Positions 11,235 through 22,654 of a DNA stretch of 64,000 nucleotides are shown piece after piece; position 1 is the first letter of the stretch; each line of letters begins with the position of its first letter. The notes under the pieces were generated by a model, which saw only the letters and a list, made by a program, of their open reading frames with translations, made no database searches and was not told the origin of the DNA. The stretch is from assembly GCA_032871835.1 (NCBI GenBank), contig CM065299.1:94533152-94597151 (forward strand), in the 5' to 3' direction. A program made the position numbers and the translations under genes. This DNA comes from Dipteronia dyeriana (lineage: Eukaryota > Streptophyta > Magnoliopsida > Sapindales > Sapindaceae).

Positions 11235-14200
11235 TCATTCCAAGGTGGAGTCTCTGGTAGGGCACGTCTTTCTGTTGTGGCCAACTGTATGACAGATGCT
11301 ACACTTACTCTTGTATTCCTCAGGAACAACTCTGCTTGGACCTTCATTAATCAAAGCTGAGTTAGAATATCTAGTGGAATTATTCCCTTGTTGTCCACAT
11401 CTCCTACAGTTCTGTGTAGTTGTCCTCTCTGAAGACAAGATATGTCGTCCCGCCTTCGGGCAGCATGCTTGTCTCTTGGTGATTGGATTCAAAACCACCA
11501 TCTCAGTGATGTCAGATGGCACAATCCAAGTGTAATGATATTCAACTGACATAATAGGAACTGAGTACGCGTCAGTAAGTGTCTGTCTCTTGTAGTCGTC
11601 CTCACACAGAAATGTGAAATCCATGATTCGGTCTCTGTAAAAATAATGAAAATGATAAGATTCACGTTTCAGTAATATTAAACGTACACTAAAATGTAAG
11701 ATGTACCTTGTGGCAACGAGAGCGTGAGAACATGGAAGACGGTCCATTTGGAATTTGTTGCATGTGCAGGTCTTTCGGGCTAAGTCAACGGTCCACTGTT
11801 TTCCAGATCGCTTCACCGAGAATATGTTCCAGTCAATCGGATTTAAGGTCATTAAATTACACTTTCCACATGTTTTAGGATCATAAAATGTGTTATGTTG
11901 GTCAACTGATGACTCATGGCCTGTGCAGCCCTACGACGATCATGAAACCAACATTGTAGTATATTCCTAATGAACTCTGCCAGAGTCAACATAGGCAATT
12001 GCCGTTTAAATTTTAGGCATGAGTTTATACATTCTGCAACATTTGTTGTCATCACCTTGTACCTTCTGTCAGGGCAGTGTACACAGTACCACTTGTGTGG
12101 ACCGGTATCAATTATATAATCATATGCAGAGGTGTCCACGGTTTGGTTTCGATTACGAACCACCGGCTTCGATTCCATTGAATGACCTAACCATAACCTT
12201 AACCGTAACCGTAACCAGAGTGGTTAGGATTTGGTTCAGTTACATAACCGTTGGGTTGGCGGTTACGGTTCGTTTCGGTTCGGTTACGGGCCGGTTTTGG
12301 TTACGATTGGTTTATTTTTTTGCAAATAAATTGCCACATGTCGCAATTCTATTGATTATTTTTTTAATAAAATGTATCAAAACCGGCGGTTTAACTTTCG
12401 GTTATAACCGACGGTTTTGAGACGATTTTTAGGATTGGATAACCGTAATCGAACCTCTGAGAAATCGATTTTCAACCGGTTTCGTAACCGGCGATTATGG
12501 TTTGACTTCGATTACGGTTTTTGGAGGACGGTTTCAAACGGTTTAATCAAACCGTGGACACCTCTAATGATATGCATTCGGGTGCGAGTTTCGTAACTCT
12601 TCCATATGCCAATTATATTTCAACTCTGTGTACGCTCGGGCTTCTTTGTCCATTACTACAATAACATCCTTTCTGTGATATCGCTTCTTAATATTTTCTG
12701 AAAAGTGCCAGCAACATATGGTATAGGTGGCATAATAGAACACTTTAGAAATCTCTGTTTCAATGCTTGCATGTCGATCAGAAATGAATACCAAAGCATC
12801 TATATAGCCAAGGGCACCTTTCAAACAATCCAAAAATCATTCCCATGATAGGTTGTTTTCAGAGTCACCGTACCCAAAAGCAATTAGATAAACCTGTTCA
12901 TTCTCATCTTGTGCAGTTGCAACAAACATTGTACCCCTCTAATCTTCTCTTTAAATGGGTACCATCAACGGTAATAATTGGATGCATACACCTCTGGAAT
13001 CCTCTAAGTGAGGCACCTAACGATATGAAAAAAGTAAAGGAATTTACCATCTTCATCGCACTGTAAGTCAGTGATTGTTCTGGATTTTTTTATTCTAACA
13101 CGTAACTAAATGATGGCAGCAGTTGGAAGGTTTCCTCATACGTTCTATAGGTCAGTGATAACGTATAAATGAGTGTTTGATGTGCCTTACTGTACATGAT
13201 TTGGAAGTCATACATTGTTTTTATGTCAGCGATTATGTCCTTTGAACGCATTAGTCGACCATTTTGTTGTTGCAAACTATGTGCAACCACTTCTCCAATT
13301 ATGACTGCACTAGCTTGTCGATTGCGGCGGTGAATCTCCTCTAACGGACACGTGTATTCGTTGACAAAAAATCTTACTTGGAAATATGTAACTTCATCTC
13401 TCCTCACCACTCTTAACTTTCACATACAGTTGTCTATCAAACGAACCAGATGTAAAGTTGTCTTATTCGACCTTTTCACCTTCCACTCGAAGTTGTGGCG
13501 CATTGTAAAATGACAGACCAGTCTCTTCAAATCCTTTTTAGTAGGAAAAAATTGCCCTTTTATATGTCATGCAAGTAGATTCATCTAAGTTACCAAACAA
13601 GTATGATTCTGCTCCTGGAATAACCTACGTTGTGGCATTATCAGAATCTGCTGCAGTTACATTAGGCCCAACCTCAGAGGTCCTAGCTATATCTGTTGCA
13701 CTGGAGCTATATCTGTTGCAATAGAACTACATCTGTGTACATATCTTATACGTCGTCTTTCCATTTGGACATGTTCTTCATCTTCCTCATTGTTCGCTAC
13801 ATTATCTACCGGAAGAAAATTTACCTCATTATCCTCCTCATGGATTGGCCAAACATTTGGTTCATTGTTCTAGTCATTGTTCATGTCATTGTACATATCA
13901 TTGTATTGGTGATTTTACTGACTAGCATTCATCTCAATTTGACAACCAAAGACATCGTTGAACTGAGGTCCAGCTATATCACCATGGTCTGCTACTTCTA
14001 GTGGGACACCACATATATTTTGTTGCCCTTCGATCCCACTTCTTCCAGTGAACAACTGGTTGCTTCTGCTAAATTATCGAAATTATTGGGTGTTTTCACA
14101 AGCAGGGATATCTTCAGTTATCACATCTCTTATGCCCTTTCAATTAGACTAACACATACTTGAGAGATCACCCTATCTTCCCCTAGCATAAACAAAACAT

Positions 14201-14444
14201 CGTCGTCGTTTCTTACAAATGTGCGACATGTTGTCTCGGGAACGATTGATATAGATTGTAGATCAGCAATGTATTTGTTCACATCGTACTTCACAACGGT
14301 TTGCACGATCGATGCCAATTCTTCGTAAGTCATATTCTTTGACACATACAATCCTTGGTTATCGGAACCAAAAAATCTCTGACTTTCATCAGGTGATTGC
14401 TCTCATCGACCGTTGTAAGATATGACTATTCTCACCCAATTCAT
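11235..14444 (-). pseudogene. MuDR-type MULE transposase, split by a hAT MITE
   Basis: Reading down from an ATG at 14444 gives an N-terminal region of the MULE transposase family ('VSKNMTYEELASIVQ' near 14300-14350). A MuDR DNA-binding-type region follows (13090-13500, with 'FFVNEYTCPLEE'), then the MULE DDE core (12564-12990) with 'VDGTHLK' and 'VFISDRHASIE', the expected Asp positions. The 3' part (11235-12118) has a SWIM zinc finger 'CTCNKFQMDRLPCSHAL' (about 11725-11775) and two CCHC knuckles (about 11250-11410). The core is interrupted at 12127-12566 by a MITE, after 'HPNAYH', and resumes at 'YIIDTGPHKW'. There are other stops (for example at about 14405 and around 12835-12970) and a likely 65-bp intron at about 11643-11707. 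It would have cut and moved the MULE but is now inactive. Confidence 0.85.
12119..12574. mobile_element. hAT-type MITE (12127-12566) with 8-bp target duplication
   Basis: Ends CAGAGGTGTCCACGG (12127) and CCGTGGACACCTCTA (12566) are near-perfect inverted repeats. The flanking 8-mers are ATCATATG (12119-12126) and ATGATATG (12567-12574), matching at 7 of 8 bases. The inside is rich in 'aaccgt'/'cggtt' motifs. It interrupts the MULE transposase gene within its catalytic core, so it inserted after the MULE was assembled here or in an ancestral copy. Confidence 0.9.
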
Positions 14445-14599
14445 TGTCCTGTGAAAATCATCATCACAAACCATTATTAGCAAATTAAAAAAAATATATT
14501 ACATTTACAATTATTAAGAATTAAAAATATTTCTTAACTGTAAGAGATCATGCATTTTTTTGTAAGAGATCGATACTTTTTTTTAGTGTGACCAAGCTT

Positions 14600-15020
14600 A
14601 TTTAAACAAGAATCGAGTTTTGTTTTTAAATGGATCGAACTTTTTTGTAATTGATCGAGCTATTTTGTAAGGGATCAAGCTATTTGGAAAAGGATCCAGA
14701 ACATTTTCTAAGGAATCGGGAACATTTTCAAAGCGATCAAGAACATTTTCAAAGGAATCGAGCTTTTTTGAAAGAGATCCAGAACTTTTTGTAAGGGATC
14801 GAGCTTTTTTGTAAGGGATCGAGAACTTTTCTAAGGGATCGAGAACATTTTCAAAGGGATCGAGAATATATTCAAAGGGATCGAGCTTTTTTGAAAGGGA
14901 TCCAGAACTTTTTGTAAGGGATCGATAGCTTTTTCAAGGGATCAAGAACTCTTGTAAGGGATCGAGAATATTTTTCAAATTATCGAGCATTTTTTTTCAA
15001 ATAATCGAGCTTTTTTCCAA
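14600..15020 (+). repeat. Right subterminal array of GATCGAG repeats
   Basis: At least ten ATCGAG motifs recur as 'gggatcgag' followed by 'cttttttgtaa' or 'aacattttcaaa', with a spacing of about 20-24 bp. It lies upstream of the minus-strand transposase gene, just inside the right terminal repeat. The motif has the same plus-strand orientation as in the left array. Confidence 0.85.
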
Positions 15021-15339
15021 ATATAAAAAAGATCGGTCCAATATAAATTAAGCTCGATTATTCTTTATATATTCTCGGTGACACATGAAAAAAGCTAGGA
15101 TCTATTAAATGTTCATACATGTTCTTACAAAGACTGGTACAACATATAATAAGGAATGTATACATTGTTAACCCACACAAAAATGACTGTAAAATATCTT
15201 AAATGCATGAAAACAGAAAAGAGAATACACAAGATCATATCTATTTATTACATTCTTGTGTAGAATTTGGAGAGGGAAAACTTTTTTGGAAAGAGAGAAG
15301 TTTTTCAAATAACTTTTTTGGGGAGATACAAACGAGTTC

Positions 15340-15463
15340 AGAAAGTTGCCTTTTAAAAATTAAAGTTTAGGGGTAACTTGGGTAGTTCAGTATAATTGGT
15401 GTCTTTTAACTTAAGTTATTAAACCGGTGACATCATCACAACATACAATAAAAAATGTGACAT
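15340..15463 (-). repeat. Right terminal inverted repeat of the MULE
   Basis: Reverse complement of this stretch matches 6505-6625 in several blocks ('tgttgtg', 'tcacc', 'aaaagacacca'). The end is only 25 bp from the stop codon of the Harbinger ORF1 pseudogene. Confidence 0.65.
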
Positions 15464-15487
15464 ATCTCACCATTTCCACAAATAAAA

Positions 15488-16798
15488 TTACAAGTCTGCA
15501 ATTTTACTGTCTAAAACATCACCAAAAATACCATCTTTTTCCCACTCCTTCATTATTTGAGCTTGCATCTTCTCATATGTCACTCGTAATGCAGGTTGAA
15601 GTTTGTTAAGGTCTATGTTCATAATGCGTTCCTGATTTTTTCGCTCCTTCATTCTTTGGTTTCTCTCTATGAATTCCTTCTTCATTTTCAATGTTTCTTT
15701 CTTCAACTCCAACTTTTCTATTAAAATCAATTTGTCTATCTATAGTGCAATGTAAATTATTTAATACGTCGATCACACTTTTATCATCGTGTTCATCCTC
15801 ATATTTTCTCTTTAGCAGCCTTTCTCCCTTGTGGGCGTACAACCCCATTAGAAATAGTATCTTCATTCACGGGACTATCTAGATCAATTGTATCAAAAGA
15901 CCCCGGTGTAGTTGATGTTGGCGGAGATGGATTGTCAAGGAAGCTATCATCCACTATCTTTTGTTTCTTTGACCCACATTGCCTGGTGAGTTCTCTTGAA
16001 CACCACTTTAGATGGTTTTTCAAAATCTCCCAATAGTGATCAAATTTGAATGGTTTGCTAGTAAAATCAGTACACATTCGAATCTCTTCTCTTTTCTACA
16101 AATGAAACAAGTAAGATCAAAAAAAACTATTAAGTAAAGAAGATCAAAAAGCTGAAGACAAAGAGCAATAACCATCCAAGAATAATATATTAATTACCAT
16201 ATCTTCAGGAGTGGTTCCACTATTGGGGTGTCTCTCCAATTGTTCATAAAAGCTGTGGAATTTGTTTACTGCGGGTTGTATTTTTTGCCAATGTTGCACC
16301 AAGGCACTGGTGTTTCTTGCTTCATCTCATGCCCTCATGCCCCTATGCCCCCATGTTCTCCTTCTAAGCCTTGAAGATACGATTCCACCACGTTTCATTT
16401 TTTTGATTATTACCAACAATTGAATCACAAGAGATATATAACCATGCCTTTATTAGTGCAATGTCTTCGGCAATATTCCAATTTCGAATTAAAGAAAGAG
16501 GTTTAATTTGTTGGGAATTTATAGAGGTCTTTCCCTTTGTTTTAGATGTTTTGGATAAATTAAAATTTTGAGATTCAGATGGGAGATTGAGAGTATTCAT
16601 ATGGGAGAATCCATGTCCGAATTGCTGTTGAGTTTGAGAAAGATACATAGCACTCATCAGATTAATTGTTAAATTATAAGGGTATTAACAGTTAACCGAA
16701 GCAAAATGGTTTTGAATTTGTTCAAATGGTATGAATGGATTATTGTTATTAGGAGTAGACTGGGAGTTTGGGAGTTATTAAGAGTCTTGTACATCCAT
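15488..16798 (-). pseudogene. PIF/Harbinger ORF1: Myb/SANT-like with NAM-associated C-terminal region
   Basis: Second gene of PIF/Harbinger elements, a DNA-binding partner that the transposase needs. From an ATG at 16798 the frame contains asparagine- and serine-rich sequence with stops. It then gives 'RNWNIAEDIALIKAWLYISCDSIVGNNQK' in pieces at about 16400-16500, the typical start of the Myb/SANT trihelix-like domain. Further down are 'KPFKFDHYWEILKNHLKW' (about 16010-16060), a serine/proline-rich linker, 'RPQGRKAAKEK' (about 15800-15835) and a charged coiled-coil-like tail to the stop at 15488, characteristic of the 'NAM-associated' C-terminal region found in these proteins. Frames change several times and there is one likely intron (about 16085-16200), so it is a pseudogene. 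The MULE lies immediately downstream of its stop. Confidence 0.8.
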
Positions 16799-16930
16799 GA
16801 AAGATAAAAACAACAATTTAGTATCTAGCACATCAAAGACAATATAAAACAAAATATATAATAAAAGAATTATAAAAAACAAATAATCCAAGAGAACCAA
16901 AAGTTTATGCAAATGTAGCTACCATTTCTA

Positions 16931-19000
16931 CTAATTAATTACTACTGACTAGTTGTACGGAAAATCTCACAACGGAAGCGTGAAAATTAGGGTTTAGTAT
17001 ATTTAAAAAAAAAATCCTCTTTAAAAGAAAGAACCTTAACCCTAGATTAATTGATGTATATTTAAAAGTGTCGTTCCTTTTTTTTTCATAACGATTGAAC
17101 TAGCGTTGAATTGAATTCGTAAGATCTTCCAATCCAATCACGAACGTGAATCACCTAGGAGTGTGGGCTCCCTTTCTTTAAATTGTATACCTGATGATGG
17201 GAACAAACAAAATCTTCTCCTTTGTTAGTCACAATAATCCTCCAAGAGAAAAACCAAGAACGTCCGGTCACTTGTGAATTATCAATCAATTTGATTGAAA
17301 CTCGCGTGAACCTTGATTCGATGTTGTACACAAAACCCTTTTGATGTAAAGGATTATAGTGTACTATCGAAAACAAAATGTTCCTTATTTTCTCTATGTT
17401 TGGCCGAATTCTTCACACAATGAATTGGACGAAGTTTTTTTTTTATAACTATAAAAAACTTCTCACACCAAAATTATTTCTTAGTCGAATTTAATAGGTA
17501 GTATATATAGGAGACCAAATCCTCTCCTAAGAAGGATTTACTTGGTGGGCAAGAATCCTTTCCTTAGGTGGATTTACTTGGTGACCAATAATTCTTTTCA
17601 AAAAAGAATTCTTTTCAAAAAAGAATTCTTTTCAAAAAAGAATTCTTTTCTACACCAAGACTCATAATCCAACTCATTAGTGTATTTGTGACCATATTAA
17701 AGACTTCCTAATTTGACTAGATATTTATTTATCTACTTATCAAATATAGTCTTTAATATTATTTATACTACCAACAATAGTATAATATTAAGAGACATTC
17801 TCCTATTAGGAAAAATATTTGACTTTTAATTAATTAATTAATTAGTTACCAAATTAATTAATTTTATTTAATTAAATAATAAAATAAAAAACAAAATAAT
17901 AAGTTATTTTATATAGCCTTGCCGCCCAAGACCACATATTGGCATATATATTATTTTTCTTATTTTATTAAATCCATTGGACCTAAATAAAAAATGCTCA
18001 CGTGAACTAGACTCATTCTTACTAAAAGAAACAAGTCTGCATGCCTTAATACAATTCTAGATAGAACCATACATTGGTCCGGTAGGATATATCAAGTTAT
18101 CCATGTAGGTTCGTGTGGATTGGGGATCTTGGCGGACTATCTAAATTTAAGCTCCAATAGACACAACTCAATCACAATCAACAAATGATTCACTTAGATT
18201 CAATCTATTAATTTTAGTTCATTCCACTATAAAACTAAAATTGAACTCTTAAATAAAGATAGAATAAGTTGATTTTACTCATTCGTACCCTATACAACCT
18301 TAATAGAGATAGTGTATCAGACCGCATATAGCTCTCCAAGTTACCATATTTACTCATATATCCACATTTTGAACTTAGATATTTTGACTTGTCCGGAAGT
18401 CATATTTCAATAGACACTATTGAAAACTTAACATTAAGATTTAATATCCAATACCTCAAAATATCCATATGATGATATTATACTCTCATTTAATAAATGG
18501 AGTCACGATGTCCATATCTATAAATGAAGTCCTCTATCGATTAACAAATGAATACCACCAAACTATCAAGGGTAGACAATGTTATATAATCGTACTCATT
18601 GATAGCTTAAATGATAACACTTGCAACCATAAGTCCATCATTTATCTCAGGATTGAGATAGACTCTCCGATTGTTTTCAAGTGAAAACTTTTATCCATTA
18701 ACAGTTCTAGATAAAGTATTTCACTGTGATCCTATTTAATGCACCCAGTGCACTAGATTCTTTTGTCCAAAGACACCACACTTTGATGATTTTAGACTCA
18801 TCATAACACATTTGATCTCACTCAAATGCTAGCAAAAGAATCTACAACTTTGACAAGATAAAGGCACCCAACATTTATATTAAGTTGTGAATATTATTTA
18901 AGACTAACTAAAGAATTTTTTCTACCTCATACATATCTGGATATATGAACAATTCTGCTTTTCTCATAGTCTTTTGACCTTATGGTTATTTACTTTTGAC
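16931..19000. repeat. Unclassified non-coding repeat, LTR-like in composition
   Basis: No coding frame. The first part (16945-17500: 'cacaacggaagcgtgaaaa', 'caccaaaattatttcttag') and the long featureless remainder resemble the long non-coding LTRs of some plant retroelements. I found no second copy or TG...CA boundary pair, so the class is undecided. Confidence 0.3.
17586..17652. repeat. 17-bp tandem repeat, about four units
   Basis: The unit 'aattcttttcaaaaaag' is repeated head to tail about four times with almost no divergence. Each unit contains the inverted motif TTCTTTT/AAAAGAA, so units can pair with each other. Confidence 0.9.
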
Positions 19001-19689
19001 AATTATAATAATTAAACTATAAATGCTATAAGATTTGTTAAACTAGTAATCACTTTATTAATATGAAAAGATTATCAAATACAATATTATACTCTTGTTA
19101 TTGAGCATAATCTCAACACTAACTGTATCAAGATTGTAACTGAATCTCTATAAACTAAACTCATCCCAGTCTTATTCAGAAAAAAAAAAGATTCATTTAA
19201 GTCAACTGATTAAATAGACTTTGCTTGAGGTACCAGACCCTATGGCCTATGGAAATAAAGTCTTCAAGACTTGTCATCTTCATTAAAGAGTCACTCTAAC
19301 ACTTTGGATCTAAGTAACTGTGTTAAAGAGTGTAGATTATCTAAGCTTGAAAACTCTGTACACCCTAATATCATTAAATTACACCCTAATATCATTAAAT
19401 TACACCCTAATATAAACAAAAGCAAAATAAGGACTCTTGCTAACAACTTAACTTCCTGTTATTGGAAATTTGATAATCATGTGTCCTTTGATTATTAGGT
19501 TCCAAACTTTTTGTCAATATTTTCACACCATAATACAATTTTCCTTGTATAATCAGTACCAAATTCCTACACAGTACAACATGATCAACCAATTCATCAT
19601 GTCCTAATCCAAATTCAATGCAACCAATTAAACCTTTAATTGAAATTCGGTTTTCACATTACAGTAACATAAATGTTGTAAATTAAACC
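19001..19689. other. AT-rich non-coding stretch with a short tandem repeat
   Basis: At about 19362-19420 a 23-bp unit 'acaccctaatatcattaaat' plus 'tac' occurs about two and a half times. Nothing else is recognised. Confidence 0.5.
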
Positions 19690-20330
19690 ACCTCATTTTT
19701 CATTTAAAAGTAAATATATTATAGGCCAAAAAGGCATAAAAGGAGCAAAACACTACACAACAACAGAGGATCAGGCATCCAAAAATAGCAAGCCACCAAA
19801 AAGAGAGAAACTAGAGCAAAAACAAAGATAAATAAGGCCACTTGTAGACCAACAGAGTACACACCACCTAGAAAAATGATGAACTACAAAGCCACCAAAC
19901 CCATGCAAACTAGAAGCACACCACTACTAACAAGCCAAACAAAACAAAAAACGCACCAAACCAGGACATCTCCACTGCATCTCAGCTCCTCCAAAGGCCA
20001 AGAAGAAACAAAGGAGTCTGATGCAACACCAACAAAGACAGCCATGACAACCCAGAAACACAGAACCATCGTAACTAGTAACGACCCACAACAAATGAAC
20101 CTAAGCAAATGAGATACATTAAGAACACCAAATTTCCTCATAAACCAAGCAAAATAAACAACTCTCACTCTAAATCCAATCAAAAACTTATATATATATA
20201 TATATATAAAACCTATTGTTTTGAATTCCATAGAAAGACAAACAAGAATCCAAATTTCAATACAAATAAGAGTGGTTCAAACACCTCAAGAAACTCAAAG
20301 TTGTCATGTGACCCTTTTCTTCTCCCGTGA
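19690..20330 (-). mobile_element. Probable 3' end of a LINE, minus strand
   Basis: On the minus strand the stretch is a G/T-rich, hydrophobic-looking pseudo-frame ending in 'gcctttttggcctataat', which is how many plant L1 3' ends read. A (TA)n run lies at about 20190-20208. No reverse transcriptase motif is present, so this is a similarity of style only. Confidence 0.4.
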
Positions 20331-20573
20331 ATACTAAAAAAAAATCAACAAATTGCTTTAATCAAACACAACTCTGAAGAGAAAAAAAGCCAAAATTAAT
20401 AAAAACATGTTTCCACTTATGACAAACGAAATCTAAATTTGAAACCAAAGTGTCTATGGATGCTTATCTAAGAAAATAAATAAATAAAAAACATAGATAA
20501 TATACAAAAGATGAACTCAAAAAGGAATGAAATTAAATAAATAAATAAATAAATAAAAAGCTAACCTTGCGAT

Positions 20574-21382
20574 ATATATGTTATTGGTAAAATCTGGATG
20601 ACGCGACAGGTCAGCAAAAGACTAGGGTCGGGGGTGCCACGTCACTATAAGACGAGCAGGTTAAGTCAACCCAAGTGGGATGGAGAAAACTCGACCAGAC
20701 CCCCCTCCCCCCTGACTAAGATAACGCAGATGATCGGGTCAGTAAAATCCGATCGGGTCGTTAAGATGGTCGGGGACAGGGTCGGGTAGAATCACCAATC
20801 GGAGAAAACAAAAATGGTCAAAAAAATAGACTGTCAGACGTGTGACACGTGGACAGCACCCAGATTCGATGAATCACAACTCAAATAAGTCAAAAAAGAG
20901 TCTGGTTTGAACAAGGCTTCTGGAAGCACACTCTGATAAGGAAACAAACTTCCTTATAAATATCAGAGTCCAGATTAGGAAAGAGATCTAAAGACAATTG
21001 AAGTACAAATCAACCCCAAACAGGAAAGAAAGATAGCACGGTTCCAAAAAGTTAGAATTTCATTAAATGACAGGCTTTCTGTACTTGTATATTAAGAATT
21101 AGGGTTCTATATATGCATAAATAGACCCTAAAAATACTCATAAAGGGTTCATGCGATTTGACTAGCAAGAGCACGAGAGAGATTGAGTGTGTAATCTTCT
21201 TTTAGCATAGTGAATTCTTGTTATCGCTATTGGCAACCGTGGACGTTTCCCCACATTAGGGTTTTACCACGTAAAACTCCGTGTCTTATTTATTTTCTTA
21301 TTGCTTTTTATTTACAACTAGTTGTCATTCTCCATTAATTGTGTGACAGGAGGTTGATCTAGAAATCTCCGTCAACAATATA
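20574..21382. mobile_element. Solo LTR (20579-21377) with 5-bp target duplication
   Basis: The unit starts TGTTATTGG at 20579 and ends CCGTCAACA at 21377, giving the canonical TG...CA ends within short inverted TGTT/AACA repeats. It is flanked on both sides by ATATA (20574-20578 and 21378-21382). The 3' part carries 'gtggacgtttcccc' and 'accacgtaaaactccgtgtc' (about 21240-21287), as in the U5 of plant LTR retrotransposons. No internal region or primer binding site remains, so the element was lost by LTR-LTR recombination. The left third is clearly more GC-rich than its surroundings. Confidence 0.8.
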
Positions 21383-21644
21383 TATGTAGTACTTTCTTCT
21401 TCAACAACCCAACCAGCCTCGGAGCAGAGAGCTTTCAACACCTCGAATTATGGTGATGTATACGTGCTATTGAAAAAGCTTTTGGAGATGAAGCGGAAAT
21501 GGAACCAGAGGAAAAGTGATAGAAGAATCTATGGAAAAAAAACGTTTGGGATGAAATTGTTTGGCAGGATGGAGAAAATGTTAAAATTATTTTGGTGGAA
21601 AAAGTTAGAAATCATAGTCAGCATTTCTAAGTGACTTTCTACAA

Positions 21645-22480
21645 TTAGAGCATCTCCAATGCAAATATGCATTTTGAGTTTCTAAATAGTGACACATTAG
21701 CATTTCTATTCACTATGGGCCCACTTTTGGAAAAAAAAATAGAGAAATGCATATTCATATCTCCAATGCAATTATCTAAAGTCATATATACATCCATTTT
21801 ATGATCAATCATGATAAAACAATTATTATATTCTCTCTCCTCCTTTATTTTACAATTAAATGAGCTTTAATATTATTTTTGAACTGCAATTTTATTGATA
21901 AAAGCCATCGGAGGCTGAAAGCATATAACAAAATAGGGCTGACCACATGGCCAAAGGAAGGACCCAAAAACAAGTTAAAACAAGCAATTCAAACCCACCA
22001 CAAAACGCTGCCCAACAAGCCCAAAATACACCAACACCCAAGAGAAACACAACACAACAACAACAACAAATGGTGGAAAGAGTTAGAAATCCTAGTCATC
22101 ATTTATATGAGAGTTTCTAAAATTAGAAATTCAACTCCATATTCTCTAACTTTTTTTACCACATCATTTCCATATTCAATTTAGATAATTGTATTAGAGA
22201 GAGTTTTCTAACTTTTTTAGTATTTATCCTATGTGGCATTCCATTTTCTCTAAATGCATAATAGCATTGGAGATACTTTTAGAAACTCTACTCCATATTC
22301 TCTAAAAAAAAATTGTCACGTCAACTCCGTATTCAACTTAGATAATAGCATTGGAGAGGTTTTTTCTAACTTGTTTAATTTCTATCCTATGTGGCACCCC
22401 ATATTCTCCAAATGTATAATAACATTGGAGATGCTCTTATGTGGCACTCCATTTTCTCCAAATGTATAGCAGCATACGCT
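21645..22480. repeat. MITE-type repeat, 'GAGCATCTCCAATG' family, copy 2, with internal insertion
   Basis: Begins 'agagcatctccaatgc' (about 21650). Inverted copies of this end occur at about 22265 ('gcattggagata') and 22425-22440 ('cattggagatgctct'). The order of blocks matches copy 1 at 1320-1790. A LINE fragment at about 21881-22068 interrupts it. The right half holds two or three diverged repeats of the terminal segment. Confidence 0.6.
21881..22068 (-). mobile_element. LINE 3'-end fragment inserted in the MITE
   Basis: Minus strand reads 'ggcttttatcaataaaa', a typical L1 3' end. Copy 1 of the surrounding MITE (about 1375-1390) lacks this segment, so the insertion limits can be read off by comparison. 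Confidence 0.6.
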
Positions 22481-22654
22481 CTTAACTTGTTTACTTGCCA
22501 TGTAATATATTATAAATCAAAACTTATAATTTGCACCCTTTTTTTAAAAAAAGAAAAGAAAGAAAAGAAATATGCACCATTTTTTACGAAGTAAAAATCC
22601 ACGCAAAAATTTTAAATTACGCTACTATACAGTACTTGCACTCATAGACACTCA

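Larger units (their letters stand above)
6505..15463. mobile_element. Mutator-like element (MULE) with Ulp1-like gene, Kaonashi/KIUL type
   Basis: The ends form diverged terminal inverted repeats. The left block at 6521-6582 ('tgttgtg', 'tcacc', then 'aaaaggcacca') matches the reverse complement of 15398-15445 ('tgttgtg', 'tcacc', then 'aaaagacacca'). Inside lie a DUF1985/Ulp1-protease-like gene on the plus strand and a MuDR-type transposase on the minus strand, arranged convergently, each preceded by an array of GATCGAG repeats. MULEs carrying Ulp1-like peptidase genes are known from plants (Kaonashi/KIUL in Arabidopsis, similar elements in melon). Both genes are decayed. A 9-11 bp target duplication was not found, so the exact ends are uncertain by some tens of bases. 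Confidence 0.8.
4849..16930. mobile_element. Disrupted PIF/Harbinger element (transposase + ORF1) hosting a MULE
   Basis: Two-gene PIF/Harbinger elements carry a transposase and a Myb/SANT-like ORF1. Both occur here, in convergent orientation (4849-5735 plus; 15488-16798 minus), and between them lies a complete MULE with its own terminal inverted repeats. The simplest reading is one Harbinger element split by the MULE. The terminal inverted repeats of the Harbinger were not found: the left end is lost at the LINE junction and the right end was not recognised. The right limit given is therefore only approximate. Confidence 0.55.

Noticed and set aside
22237..22480. Possible satellite of 'catattctc' units
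   Set aside because: The units are better explained as diverged copies of the end of the neighbouring MITE.
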